Source: CAZRHH01 sp964599885
Lineage (GTDB): Bacteria; Chloroflexota; Dehalococcoidia; DSTF01; JACRBR01
Direction of reading: 5' to 3'
Length of the DNA: 64,000 bases
NCBI GenBank assembly: GCA_964599885.1
Contig: CAZRHH010000001.1
Span: forward strand, 1 to 64,000
This document shows positions 27,764-36,259 of the stretch, one piece after another; position 1 is the stretch's first letter; every line of letters begins with the position of its first letter. Made by a program: the position numbers and the translations under genes. The notes under the pieces are model-generated. The model worked only from the letters and a program-made list of their open reading frames with translations, was not told where the DNA came from and searched no databases.

Positions 27764-28606
27764 ATGACGACCAGTGAACAAGACCAAATCAAAGGTATGG
27801 TGCGCGACCAATGGTCGACTGCCGCGGAAGCGTGGGGTGCACAACACGATGCCCTCGCCGAGATGTCGCAGCACGTGACGGCGGCGCTCGTTGATGCGGC
27901 CGACCTGTCTCCGGGGCTGCACGTCCTCGATCTCGCGGGTGGCACGGGGGAGCCGGCGTTGACGGTTGCGCGACGCGTCGAGCCCGGCGGCAATGTTGTA
28001 TGCAGCGACCTCGTTGAACCGATGCTCGCCGCCGCAGCGGAGAATGCCAAAAAGCGCGGGCTGGCTAACATGACGTTCCAGACCGTCGATATGGAGCAGA
28101 TTCCGTTTGAAGACGCCCGTTTCGACCGCGTAACGTCCCGCTTCGGTGTTATGTTTGCAACAGCCCCGCCGCGAGCGTTCAGCGAAATTCGCCGCGTGCT
28201 CAAGCCCGGTGGCCGTGTTGCGTTCGCGGTGTGGGCGACGGCTGCCGAAAACCCAAACTTTACGGTGATCAACAGCGTGTTGCAGGCGCACGGGCTGCTG
28301 CAGCCGCCACCGCCGGCTGTGCCGACGCCGTTCACGTACGCGGAACCGGGTTCGCTGTCCGCGGTGATGCGCGAGGGCGAGTTCCGTGACGTGCAGGAAG
28401 ACAAACGGCAAGTCGAATGGACATGGCCGGGTTCACCTGAGACGTTCATCCGGTTCATGCGCGCAACGCTTCCAAACGTCCGCAAGGCGCTCGACGAAGC
28501 ACCGCCGGATGTCGGCGAAGAGATACGCGCGGCGCTCGGTAAGTTTTACGACGGCGAACGCGTACGTCTCGGTGCAACGGTGCATATCGCCTCCGCGTTA
28601 AAGTAG
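27764..28606 (+). CDS. Class I SAM-dependent methyltransferase (UbiE-like)
   Basis: 280 residues. SAM-binding motif I VLDLAGGTGEPALTVAR lies near residue 53, motif II near VVCSDLVEPML, and the family-typical LKPGGRVAFAVW near residue 147. The N-terminal helix (QWSTAAEAWGAQHDAL) matches ubiquinone/menaquinone-type or small-molecule methyltransferases. ATG 27764 is preferred over an in-frame ATG at 27752 because GGAGG (27754-27758) is then 5 nt upstream. Substrate unknown. Confidence 0.87.
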   Translation: MTTSEQDQIKGMVRDQWSTAAEAWGAQHDALAEMSQHVTAALVDAADLSPGLHVLDLAGGTGEPALTVARRVEPGGNVVCSDLVEPMLAAAAENAKKRGLANMTFQTVDMEQIPFEDARFDRVTSRFGVMFATAPPRAFSEIRRVLKPGGRVAFAVWATAAENPNFTVINSVLQAHGLLQPPPPAVPTPFTYAEPGSLSAVMREGEFRDVQEDKRQVEWTWPGSPETFIRFMRATLPNVRKALDEAPPDVGEEIRAALGKFYDGERVRLGATVHIASALK

Positions 28607-28695
28607 TCGAGCCTTCGACTGTCGAACTGTGCCGCGCGCAGCACCGCCGTTAGAATCTCGCAAACGCGCGGACTGGTTGCGGGAGAGAAGAACGC

Positions 28696-30207
28696 ATGCC
28701 GAGCAGCGGCGGCCATCACAACGCCACATCGGACCGAGCACGCGGATGGCTGCGCTACCTTCACCGCAAGGCCTACACGCCCGACAACTGGAACAAGGGC
28801 GGGCAGCCGCTCGAGTGGTGGGACGACCGCAGCACGCCGCCCATGCTCAACTTCTGCCGCTTCGATCTGCTCGATTCGAGCTACGCGCTCGCACTCATGG
28901 CCGACAAGACGCCCGCCTGGCGCGAGGTGTACGCCGGCATCCTCGATCAACTCGTACAGCGTCACACGACCTATCACTCCGCGATCGACTGGCTGACGCA
29001 GATCGGGCACGACCCGAAACGCGCGTCGTATCCGGAGGAGTACCGCGGCCTCATCCCTGCTGAGCACTGGGGTAACTACGACGCGCCCGGCTGGACCGCC
29101 AACGGCATCGAGCCCTGGGGTCTGCAGATGGATCCGGTGGGCGCCGACGGCAACCTGTTCTACAAGGGCTTCTTCCTCCTCATCCTCGGCCTCCATCGCT
29201 ACGTCTCCGGCGATGACAAGTGGAACAAGCCCTTCGACATGATCCGCGACGGCGAAAACACCTTCACCTGGAGCTACAGCGGCATCGCCGAGCATCTCGC
29301 CACACAATGGCGCGCCTACCCCGAAGGCTGCCACTGCGAGAACACGAAGATCTGGCCGTACTGCCTCACCGGCGCCGGACTCGGCCTGAAGATGCACGAC
29401 ATCCTCCTCAAATCGAAACATCACGACGTCTTCGACACCTGGTGGGGATACGCACTCGAGCATTACATGGCATTCACGCCCGCGGGCGATCCCGAGTGGG
29501 TCGCGCTCTACTACGATCCGATCATCGGCCACGTCCAGAGCGGCGGCCCGATGGGTGGCGTGCCCGTCGCGCTCTATCTCGCGCCGCAGCGGCGCGACAT
29601 CGCGGAGCGCTTCTACGGTTTCGCCGCCAACGCGCTCGGACTGCGCGCGCGCGAGCGTCAGATCCCGGTGCTGCCCGACCGTCGCGGTAACGTGCTCGCC
29701 TACGCGCTGGCGACGGAGTTCGGCGATACCGTCGCCCGCAAGCGTCTCGACGAACTCGCCGAGCGCGCGTTCGAGCCCACGTGGACGGGCAGCGAATTCG
29801 CCTGGGGATTCGGACTGAACGAGCTGCACCCGCGCGGCCAAATGAACGCGACGATGATGGTCGGCGAAGCCGGCGGCGAAGGCGCGTGGTGGCGCCTGTT
29901 CAACGAGCCGAACTTGAAAAAGTTCGATCAGCCGACCGTGGTGGACGTCGACTTTCCGGCGATCGGCATGAGCGAAGCATCGTACGACGAAGCCACGAAG
30001 ACGCTGCACCTCACCACGGACGTCGGCGACGAAGCCGCTCGCGGACGCAGCACGTGGTTCCGCATCGAAAACCTCCGCAACCCGCAAACATGCCGCGTCG
30101 CTCGCGATGGATCCGCGTACGGCACCTGGTGGACGCTGCCCAGCGGCGAGATCCAGATCGAGACCGACCTCAACGCGCATTCATTCACAATCTCCGAGAA
30201 CGAATGA
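28696..30207 (+). CDS. Linalool dehydratase/isomerase-like (alpha/alpha)6-barrel protein
   Basis: 503 residues, soluble. The Trp/Tyr/His-rich alpha-barrel sequence (LNFCRFDLLDSSYALALMAD, RHTTYHSAIDWL, WSYSGIAEHLATQW) resembles the linalool dehydratase/isomerase family. CHCENTKIWPYC contains two Cys nine residues apart, the spacing I recall for the catalytic Cys pair of the Castellaniella enzyme. If correct, it would act on tertiary or allylic alcohols by dehydration or isomerisation. No signal peptide is seen, unlike the periplasmic prototype. No terpene genes are nearby, so the substrate is open. Confidence 0.6.
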   Translation: MPSSGGHHNATSDRARGWLRYLHRKAYTPDNWNKGGQPLEWWDDRSTPPMLNFCRFDLLDSSYALALMADKTPAWREVYAGILDQLVQRHTTYHSAIDWLTQIGHDPKRASYPEEYRGLIPAEHWGNYDAPGWTANGIEPWGLQMDPVGADGNLFYKGFFLLILGLHRYVSGDDKWNKPFDMIRDGENTFTWSYSGIAEHLATQWRAYPEGCHCENTKIWPYCLTGAGLGLKMHDILLKSKHHDVFDTWWGYALEHYMAFTPAGDPEWVALYYDPIIGHVQSGGPMGGVPVALYLAPQRRDIAERFYGFAANALGLRARERQIPVLPDRRGNVLAYALATEFGDTVARKRLDELAERAFEPTWTGSEFAWGFGLNELHPRGQMNATMMVGEAGGEGAWWRLFNEPNLKKFDQPTVVDVDFPAIGMSEASYDEATKTLHLTTDVGDEAARGRSTWFRIENLRNPQTCRVARDGSAYGTWWTLPSGEIQIETDLNAHSFTISENE

Positions 30208-30300
30208 CGCTGACGCGGTGCGACTTCGACTCAGCCCACGAGAATCAGCGGCGTGCGTGTTAACGACACGTTGCTTCGTCTCATCTGCCGACGGACGGCA

Positions 30301-30329
30301 TTGATTCGGGTCGGGACGGCTCCTACAAT
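30301..30329 (+). promoter_or_regulatory. Candidate sigma70-type promoter for the VOC-protein gene
   Basis: TTGATT (30301-30306) and TACAAT (30324-30329) with a 17-bp spacer, about 48 bp upstream of the start codon. Confidence 0.55.
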
Positions 30330-30376
30330 CCGAACCCAGTCCCTTCCCTAATCACGCGCAACAGGAGGCATCCCAG

Positions 30377-30736
30377 ATGGCGAGCACCAACCCCGTGACA
30401 TGGTTCGAGATCCTCGGCAACGACGGTGCCAGCCTGCAGAAGTTTTACGGCGACCTCTTCGGATGGAAAATCGACGCCGCCAATCCGATGAACTACGGCA
30501 TGGTCGAAGGCAAGGACGGCGGTATCGGGGGCGGTATCTCCGCGGCGCAGGACGCGAAGCCCCAGGTGACGGTCTATGTTGTCGTCGACGATCTGCAGGC
30601 GATGCTCGACAAGGCGAAAGGCCTGGGCGGCGAAATCGTCATGCCGCCCATGGACGTCCCGGGCGGTCCGAAGATCGCTCAGTTCAAGGATCCGCAGGGA
30701 AACGTCATCGGCATCATGATCCCCGTCGCCATGTAG
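30377..30736 (+). CDS. VOC-superfamily (glyoxalase/bleomycin-resistance-like) protein
   Basis: 119 residues with the two beta-alpha-beta-beta-beta units of the VOC fold: VTWFEILGNDGASLQKFYGD, FGWKID, VVDDLQAMLDKAKGLGGEIV and FKDPQGNVIGIMIP. Such proteins bind a metal and act as lyases, dioxygenases or binding proteins; the function here is unknown. ACAGGAGG sits about 10 nt before the ATG. It appears monocistronic, with its own promoter. Confidence 0.88.
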   Translation: MASTNPVTWFEILGNDGASLQKFYGDLFGWKIDAANPMNYGMVEGKDGGIGGGISAAQDAKPQVTVYVVVDDLQAMLDKAKGLGGEIVMPPMDVPGGPKIAQFKDPQGNVIGIMIPVAM

Positions 30737-30897
30737 GCGTCACAGATCGCCCCCGCCACAGCCATCCCGCGTTCGCTCGCCCGCGTACGGTAGGTGCAGG
30801 CCAACGCCGTGCGTCTGGCTGTTCAGAAACTCGGATCGATGCATCCGTGTAAGTTGCCGTAGGAAGTTCGAGTGGGTCGAGTGCGGGGAGGTGGTTC

Positions 30898-31809
30898 GTG
30901 CGCCACGTGCTGAGTTCGATCGCAACGCTTTTCCTTCTCGGTACGCTGGTCGCCTGCTCCAGCAGCAGTGCGAATCCGCGCGAGGCAGCAACATCGCCGG
31001 CGGACACCCCCACACTCGCGCCGCCCGCCGAAACGCCGACGCCCGAAGGTCCACGCCAGCTCACCATCGTGCTCGATCCCGGCCACGGCGGCGACGAGGT
31101 CGGCGCATCGGATCACGGCGTCGTCGAAAAGCACTCCAATCTCGATATGGCGCTGCGCATCGAACGTCTGCTCCAGGCCGCCGGCGTGCGCGTCATCCTC
31201 ACGCGCCGCGAGGACCAGCGCGCGGCGACCCGGCCGGACGCCGTCCCATCGTTCGGTTCGACACGTTTCGATCTGCAGGCGCGCATCGACCTCGCGAACG
31301 AAGAGCAGGCCGACCTCTTCCTTTCGATCCACTCCAACGGCTCACCGAGCGCCGGCGAAAACGGCGTCGAAGCGTGGTTCGACCCGAATCGCGAGTTCGG
31401 CGACCAGAACCGCGCCCTCGCCGAGGCGATCCTCGCCAACGTCGTCCGCGAGCTGCAGTCATACGGTCACCCGGCGCTCGACCGCGGCATCAAGGACGAT
31501 ACGTGCTTCCGCCGGCGAGATGATCGTTGCTTCCCGTTGTTCCTGCTCGGCCCGCCCCGCACGACGACCCGCGAGGAGTTGCTGCGGCGCGGCGTTAACC
31601 CGGATGTCCTCGGCATCGAGCCGGGTCAGCAGGCGGCGACGACGCGTGCCACCCAGATGCCCGGCGCCCTGGTCGAGCTGCTGTTCATCTCCAACGCCGC
31701 CGACGCCGCGATACTCGCCGACGAGGGCGCGCGCGATGCGATGGCCCGCGGCGTCACCGACGCTCTGTTGCAGACGCTGCCCGCCCGCGCCGCGCAGATC
31801 ACCCGCTGA
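30898..31809 (+). CDS. N-acetylmuramoyl-L-alanine amidase (Amidase_3) lipoprotein
   Basis: 303 residues. A lipobox (LLGTLVAC) and a Thr/Pro linker precede the Amidase_3 domain. Zn ligands and active site: DPGHGGDEVGA, the E in VVEKHSNLDMALRI, SIHSN, and the catalytic Glu in ALVELLFISN near the C-terminus. It cleaves the bond between MurNAc and L-Ala in peptidoglycan, supporting a peptidoglycan wall in this lineage. An extra segment with two Cys (DDTCFRRRDDRCFP) interrupts the domain. GTG start, with GGGGAGGTGG upstream. Confidence 0.92.
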   Translation: MRHVLSSIATLFLLGTLVACSSSSANPREAATSPADTPTLAPPAETPTPEGPRQLTIVLDPGHGGDEVGASDHGVVEKHSNLDMALRIERLLQAAGVRVILTRREDQRAATRPDAVPSFGSTRFDLQARIDLANEEQADLFLSIHSNGSPSAGENGVEAWFDPNREFGDQNRALAEAILANVVRELQSYGHPALDRGIKDDTCFRRRDDRCFPLFLLGPPRTTTREELLRRGVNPDVLGIEPGQQAATTRATQMPGALVELLFISNAADAAILADEGARDAMARGVTDALLQTLPARAAQITR

Positions 31810-31950
31810 TCGTCCATCGCTTCACGCGCGGCGAATGATGCGCGTCTTCGGCGCTCCACCGTCATGCGATCATAACGTTGCGACTGTTCGCCGTCCGGCA
31901 GTCGCTCCACACACCTCGCGCGCGACACACCTGAAAATTGATTCCCCCTC

Positions 31951-31980
31951 TTGACAGCGCACACACGCCGGGCGTAGGTT
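31951..31980 (+). promoter_or_regulatory. Candidate promoter for the SGNH-hydrolase gene
   Basis: TTGACA (31951-31956) and TAGGTT (31975-31980), 18-bp spacer. A short hairpin GGCCGG/CCGGCC follows within the 5' leader just before the start. Confidence 0.5.
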
Positions 31981-32010
31981 CGACGCTGGCCGGCGAGGAA
32001 ACCGGCCGCG

Positions 32011-33204
32011 ATGAAAGGGGAGCGCATCTTGGCAACGATCTGGACGGTGTTGACGAGGCACGTGAAACTGCGTGTCGCCCTCGTGGCCGTGGCGGCCGCG
32101 CTACTTGCAATCATGGCAATGCCCGCACAATCGTCCGAAGCAGGCCCGGGTTCTGGTCCGACCGCAATCGTTTCTCTCGGCGATAGTTTCATCTCCGGCG
32201 AGGCCGGCCGTTGGAACGGCAACAGCACGAACATCTTCGGCACCCGCAACGGCACAGACCGCGCCGCGTCCTGCACGTGGTGGGGCTACTGCACGTACCA
32301 GGCGTCCAAGGTCTACGGCAACACGCACACCGGCTGCGACCGTTCCGATGTCGCCACGATCAAGAGCGCCGGTATCTCGGTCAGCGAGAAGATCAACATC
32401 GCCTGCTCCGGCGCCAAGACGAACAACATCTGGCGCGCATCACAGGGCGGCCAAAGCTTCAAGGGCGAGGCGCCCCAGGCCGACCAGTTGCTAACCATCG
32501 CCCAGCAGAAGAACGTCAAACTCGTCGTCCTCACGATCATGGCGAATGACGTCGGTTTCGCCGACATGGTGATCGCCTGCGCCGCCGGTTGGGTACTCGG
32601 CGCCGGTACGTGTAACCAGTCGCAGCAGGCCAACGTCGTCTCCAAGATGCCCGCCGCACAGGCCGGCCTCCGCAAAGCAATCGATGAAGTGCGCGCCGTC
32701 ATGGCCGCCGCTGGTTATAGTCCTTCGCAGTGGAAGTTCGTCATCGCCGGATACTCGTCGCCGGTTCCGGCTGCGGCCGATGTCCGGTACGCGGGTGACG
32801 ACCGCTGGTGGAGCGGCGGCTGCCCCTTCTACGATGCCGACTTCAACTGGGCCAAGAACACCGTCACACCCTTCATCGTCGATGGCATGCGCTCCGTAGC
32901 CGCCGAGAAGGGCGTGCAGTTCCTGGACGTACGCGACTCGCTGAACGGGCACGAGGTCTGCCACCGGAGTTCGTCACTCGTTGGTTCCGGAGGCCCCAAC
33001 CCGATCTCGCATGAATGGGTGCGCTGGGTGAACACCGGCTGCTGCCAGGGCGACGCCCAGGAATCGGTACACCCGAACGCCTACGGCCAGCGCGCGCTCG
33101 GCAAGTGCGTCGCGCTGATGAACGCTAAGGCGACCGGCAACTGGACCTGCCGGAACACGCCCGGCCAGAGCTACACCGCTATGACGCTCACATCGATCCC
33201 GTAA
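32011..33204 (+). CDS. Secreted SGNH/GDSL-family hydrolase
   Basis: About 397 residues. After a signal peptide (LRVALVAVAAALLAIMAM) comes block I SLGDSFISGEAG with the nucleophilic Ser, block III NDVGF with the oxyanion Asn, and the C-terminal SVHPNAYGQRALG with the catalytic His. These define an SGNH esterase or lipase. Many Cys (at least 10) suggest disulfides in an exported enzyme. ATG 32011 is listed; TTG at 32029 is a good alternative because AAAGGGGAG lies 6-7 nt upstream of it. Confidence 0.88.
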   Translation: MKGERILATIWTVLTRHVKLRVALVAVAAALLAIMAMPAQSSEAGPGSGPTAIVSLGDSFISGEAGRWNGNSTNIFGTRNGTDRAASCTWWGYCTYQASKVYGNTHTGCDRSDVATIKSAGISVSEKINIACSGAKTNNIWRASQGGQSFKGEAPQADQLLTIAQQKNVKLVVLTIMANDVGFADMVIACAAGWVLGAGTCNQSQQANVVSKMPAAQAGLRKAIDEVRAVMAAAGYSPSQWKFVIAGYSSPVPAAADVRYAGDDRWWSGGCPFYDADFNWAKNTVTPFIVDGMRSVAAEKGVQFLDVRDSLNGHEVCHRSSSLVGSGGPNPISHEWVRWVNTGCCQGDAQESVHPNAYGQRALGKCVALMNAKATGNWTCRNTPGQSYTAMTLTSIP

Positions 33205-33228
33205 CGGGATAGCATCCTCCACCGCACT

Positions 33229-33264
33229 GGCAGTGCCCGGCGACTCAAAGCGCCGGGCACTGCC
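33229..33264. terminator. Strong GC hairpin after the SGNH gene
   Basis: Perfect 14-bp inverted repeat (33229-33242 with 33251-33264) around an 8-nt loop, 25 nt after the SGNH stop. No T-tract follows, so it may be a rho-independent-like stop or simply protect the mRNA end. Confidence 0.55.
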
Positions 33265-33371
33265 GCGTCCCCACGGCCACCATTGATCGTCCCCGCCAAC
33301 ATCGCCTACCCTCGCCTCATGACACGCATCGCCGTCGACTTCCTCACGCTCGGCGACGGCTGGGCGCGCGC

Positions 33372-34349
33372 ATGACCGAGACAATGCGCGCGCTTCGGCT
33401 CACGCGGCTCGATGGTCCCTCCGCGCTCGAGATCGGCGAGGCGCCCGTGCCCGATCGCCCGAGCGCCGTGCTGATCGATGTGCATGCCGCGGGCGTCGCC
33501 TTCGCGGATCTGCTAATGACCCGCGGTCAGTACCAGTTCCGCCCCGAACCGCCGTTCGTGCCCGGCGCAGACATTGCCGGCGTGGTTAGGCGTGCGCCAC
33601 CGGACAGCGGCTTCGCGCCGGGCGACCGTGTCGCGGCGTCCGGGTTCGGCGCCTGGGCCGAGGTCGCCGCCGCGACGCCCGAATCAACGTTTCCGATCCC
33701 CGACGGCATGAGCTTCGAACAGGCGACGTCGTTGATCAACTACCAGACCGGCTACTTCGGCCTCGTAACGCGCGGCCAGTTACGCGAGGGAGAACATGTG
33801 CTGATCCACGGCGCGGCCGGCGGCGTCGGTACCGCCGCGGTGCAGATCGCGCGCGGCCTCGGCGCCGAGATACTCGCCATCGCGCAAGGCGCCGAAAAGC
33901 GAGAGATCGCCACCGACGCTGGCGCCCAGTACACGATCGATGCCGGCAGCGACTGGCTGTCCGAAGTGAAGAAGTTCACCGATGGACGCGGTGTCGACGT
34001 CGTCTACGACCCGGTCGGCGGCGAGCGCTTCACCGACAGCCTGCGCGCGCTCTCCCCCGGCGGCCGTCTGCTCGTCGTCGGCTTCGCCGGTGGTGCGATC
34101 CCGCAGGTGAAGGTAAACCGCCTGCTGCTGAACAACACGTCGGTCATCGGCGTGGCGTGGCCCGAGTGGGTACGCACGCATCCCGAGGCGCCGCCTGTGG
34201 TGGCCGCGGGATTGCAGCGACTGTGGGACAGCGGTCACGTGCGGCCAATCGTCGGTGCTGTGTTCCCGCTCGAGCGCGGCGCCGACGCCCTGCGCGCGAT
34301 CGAGGAACGGCGAGCGACGGGCAAGATTGTCCTCCGCATCAGGGAGTAA
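33372..34349 (+). CDS. Zinc-independent MDR-family NADPH:quinone oxidoreductase
   Basis: 325 residues of the medium-chain dehydrogenase/reductase fold, quinone-oxidoreductase branch. Features: PFVPGADIAGVV near residue 65, the nucleotide-binding VLIHGAAGGVGTAAVQIARG near residue 140, and VVYDPVGGERFTDSLRALSP. Structural zinc-binding Cys are absent. It reduces quinones or enones with NADPH. The ATG overlaps (ATGA) the stop of an 18-codon mini-ORF starting at 33319. The small membrane-protein gene follows by 11 nt. Confidence 0.92.
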   Translation: MTETMRALRLTRLDGPSALEIGEAPVPDRPSAVLIDVHAAGVAFADLLMTRGQYQFRPEPPFVPGADIAGVVRRAPPDSGFAPGDRVAASGFGAWAEVAAATPESTFPIPDGMSFEQATSLINYQTGYFGLVTRGQLREGEHVLIHGAAGGVGTAAVQIARGLGAEILAIAQGAEKREIATDAGAQYTIDAGSDWLSEVKKFTDGRGVDVVYDPVGGERFTDSLRALSPGGRLLVVGFAGGAIPQVKVNRLLLNNTSVIGVAWPEWVRTHPEAPPVVAAGLQRLWDSGHVRPIVGAVFPLERGADALRAIEERRATGKIVLRIRE

Positions 34350-34360
34350 GGAGCGAGCAT

Positions 34361-34582
34361 ATGTGGTGGCAGGATCTGCTCTGGGGTTTCTGGAACGGGC
34401 TGTCAGCCTGGATCGTGTTGATCGTCCACGTCTTCGGCGGCTGGGAGCGGTTTCCCTTCTACAACGTGGAGCGAGGCGGCAACTGGTACGACCTCGGGTT
34501 TTTGGTCGGTGCCGGTTCGCCGATTCTCGGGGCGCTCGGCAAGAAAGGTGCGGCGGAGGCGCGACCGCGCCGATCTGCATAG
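34361..34582 (+). CDS. Small conserved-looking membrane protein
   Basis: 73 residues: two hydrophobic stretches (LLWGFWNGLSAWIVLIVHVF and YDLGFLVGAGSPILGALG) separated by GGWERFPFYNVERGGNW. AAGGAG lies 8 nt before the ATG and the gene follows the quinone oxidoreductase by 11 nt, so it is a real, coupled gene. I do not recognise a named family. Confidence 0.75.
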   Translation: MWWQDLLWGFWNGLSAWIVLIVHVFGGWERFPFYNVERGGNWYDLGFLVGAGSPILGALGKKGAAEARPRRSA

Positions 34583-34633
34583 ACCGGGGCAGTCGTGCCT
34601 ACGGCGAACAGAAGAGCGCCCCGGATAGCGGCA

Positions 34634-34831
34634 TTATCGCGTCGGAGTAACTTCCACTTGCGAGAACTCGCCCTGAAACGAAGCAAAAATGCGCTGAATT
34701 GGACTCGCCGCCTCGGCATCGGGAGTCTCCATCAGGTCTTCGAGCGCAGTCTGCACCTGGCGACGCCGCGCCTGCACTTCCTTCGTTAGCTGCTCGACGC
34801 CCTTGCCTGACTGACGGTTGCGTCCAAACAT
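34634..34831 (-). CDS. Small hypothetical protein
   Basis: 65 residues: MFGRNRQSGKGVEQLTKEVQ, then a charged, likely helical middle (ARRRQVQTALEDLMETPD). GGAGAG lies about 6 nt before the ATG at 34831, giving credible translation. Predicted soluble and mainly helical; no family recognised. It converges on the small membrane-protein gene. Confidence 0.6.
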   Translation of the reverse strand: MFGRNRQSGKGVEQLTKEVQARRRQVQTALEDLMETPDAEAASPIQRIFASFQGEFSQVEVTPTR

Positions 34832-34979
34832 ATCCACTCTCCAGACTCGTCCCGACACTCTGCGCTACCTTCCCTAAAACGCGCCCGTCCGATGGTTGTT
34901 GCAGACGCAGTGCCACAAGCGGGCGCATAGCCCCGGTTCGCCGACCCCCGCCGGGTCGAGCCATAACGCCCTGCAGGGG

Positions 34980-35471
34980 TTACGCCGCGTACGTGTCGTG
35001 TTCGAAGTAGAGCCGCGCCAGTTCCTCGGCCGTGAGCTGACGGCCGCTCGCAGCAACCTCTGAAAGCGCCTCGAAGTACGGCTCGCGCGGCGCTCCCGGC
35101 GCGAACAGCAGCAAGAATGACGCTGGCTCGCCCGATTCGTTGCGAAACGCGTGGATGCCGCCTTCCGGCACATAGACGAAATCGCCCGGCTTCGTGTCGA
35201 TCCACTGTTGTCCATCGAACACGCGGACCGTGCCCGTCAGGATGAAGAACGATTCCGAAATGCTCCTGTGGAAGTGCGCCGTTGGTCCCGCCGGCTGCGG
35301 TCCCATCTCCCAGCGGTAGAGCCCGAATTGCCCTTTCGTGGTCGCCCCCGTCGCCAGATAGCTCGCCGCCGTCGCGCTGCCGATGTGCAGCTCGGACTCC
35401 TGACCAGCGGGCCGGTAGACAGCACTGACCTCGCCCTGATCCTCCAGGTACGTGTCCGCTGGATACGACAT
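34980..35471 (-). CDS. Cupin-domain protein
   Basis: 163 residues with one cupin barrel. Metal-binding motif 1: AHFHRSISESFFILTGTVRV (HxH...E...G) near residue 65. Motif 2: PGDFVYVPEGGIHAFRNES (G...PxG...H) near residue 100. The three His and Glu ligands are present, so a metal is likely bound; the reaction is unknown. GGAGG lies 8 nt before the ATG at 35471; the frame is open to 35561 without cupin sequence. Confidence 0.87.
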   Translation of the reverse strand: MSYPADTYLEDQGEVSAVYRPAGQESELHIGSATAASYLATGATTKGQFGLYRWEMGPQPAGPTAHFHRSISESFFILTGTVRVFDGQQWIDTKPGDFVYVPEGGIHAFRNESGEPASFLLLFAPGAPREPYFEALSEVAASGRQLTAEELARLYFEHDTYAA

Positions 35472-35740
35472 GGACCAACCTCCGCGCCTTGATAGCACGG
35501 CCACACCACAGCCGCGAGCGCCACGACAGGGCGTAACGCACCCTCCCGCGTTCGGGGACATCCGCCGAGCTGCGAAGGTATCGTCGACTCTGCTTCCCGC
35601 GATTCAGCGGGCGAGCCGGCTCCGCATTGTTGCATCGCAGGATGCGTTCGGAGTAAACGGCGCCCGATGGACGAGCGGAGCCGTGCGTCGAACGCAAACT
35701 TGGGCCACGAACGCCACGCGCCGCACGCGAGATCCGGCAG

Positions 35741-36166
35741 CTACCCCAGCGGAGGCGGCGCGCTCCGGTGCGCGTCGTCCCTCGGACTGTGAAAGCCGAC
35801 GAGGTTGCCGTCCGGATCCTCGATCTCGGCGTAACGCGAACCCCAGAACGCATCGATCGGCGCAAGTTCAGCCCGGTAACCGGCAGCCGTCAGCCGACGA
35901 TACATCTCGTCCACCGCATCGCGCGATGCAAGATCGAACTGCAGCGCGTTCGGCGTCCCGCCGCGCGACGCCTGCCAGTTGGGATGGTAGCCGCGCGTCA
36001 ACTCGTGGCTGCCGATCGCCAGAGTGGCCCCGTTCGAGAGCTGGGCGACCACATGATCCGGCGCGTCGGGCAGATCCAACCCGACCAACCGGTAGAACGC
36101 GGCGCTCGCGGCCACATCACGCGCGAACAGGTGGATCCCGGAGAATGCGGGTGCTGCGTCGGTCAT
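35741..36166 (-). CDS. VOC-superfamily (glyoxalase-like) protein
   Basis: 141 residues: SGIHLFARDVAASAAFYRLV, GLDLPDA, ALQFDLASRDAVDEMYRRLT, and the closing YAEIEDPDGNLVGFHSP strand. One VOC domain, normally a dimer. GGAG lies 5 nt before ATG 36166. Function unknown; unrelated in detail to the other VOC protein at 30.4 kb. Confidence 0.86.
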   Translation of the reverse strand: MTDAAPAFSGIHLFARDVAASAAFYRLVGLDLPDAPDHVVAQLSNGATLAIGSHELTRGYHPNWQASRGGTPNALQFDLASRDAVDEMYRRLTAAGYRAELAPIDAFWGSRYAEIEDPDGNLVGFHSPRDDAHRSAPPPLG

Positions 36167-36259
36167 AGTCTCCTCGCCTTTCACGGCAGGGTGCAGCCAA
36201 CCGAAGCAGGAGCGTAGCGCGCGCGTACCACCGGAGACAACCTGCCACGCGCTGAGCGA

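Noticed and set aside
28546..30180. 544-codon minus-strand frame opposite the dehydratase-like gene
   Set aside because: No family-like sequence; complementary shadow.
33319..33375. 18-codon ORF (MTRIAVDFLTLGDGWARA) whose stop overlaps the quinone oxidoreductase ATG
   Set aside because: Too short to judge; could be a leader peptide or chance.
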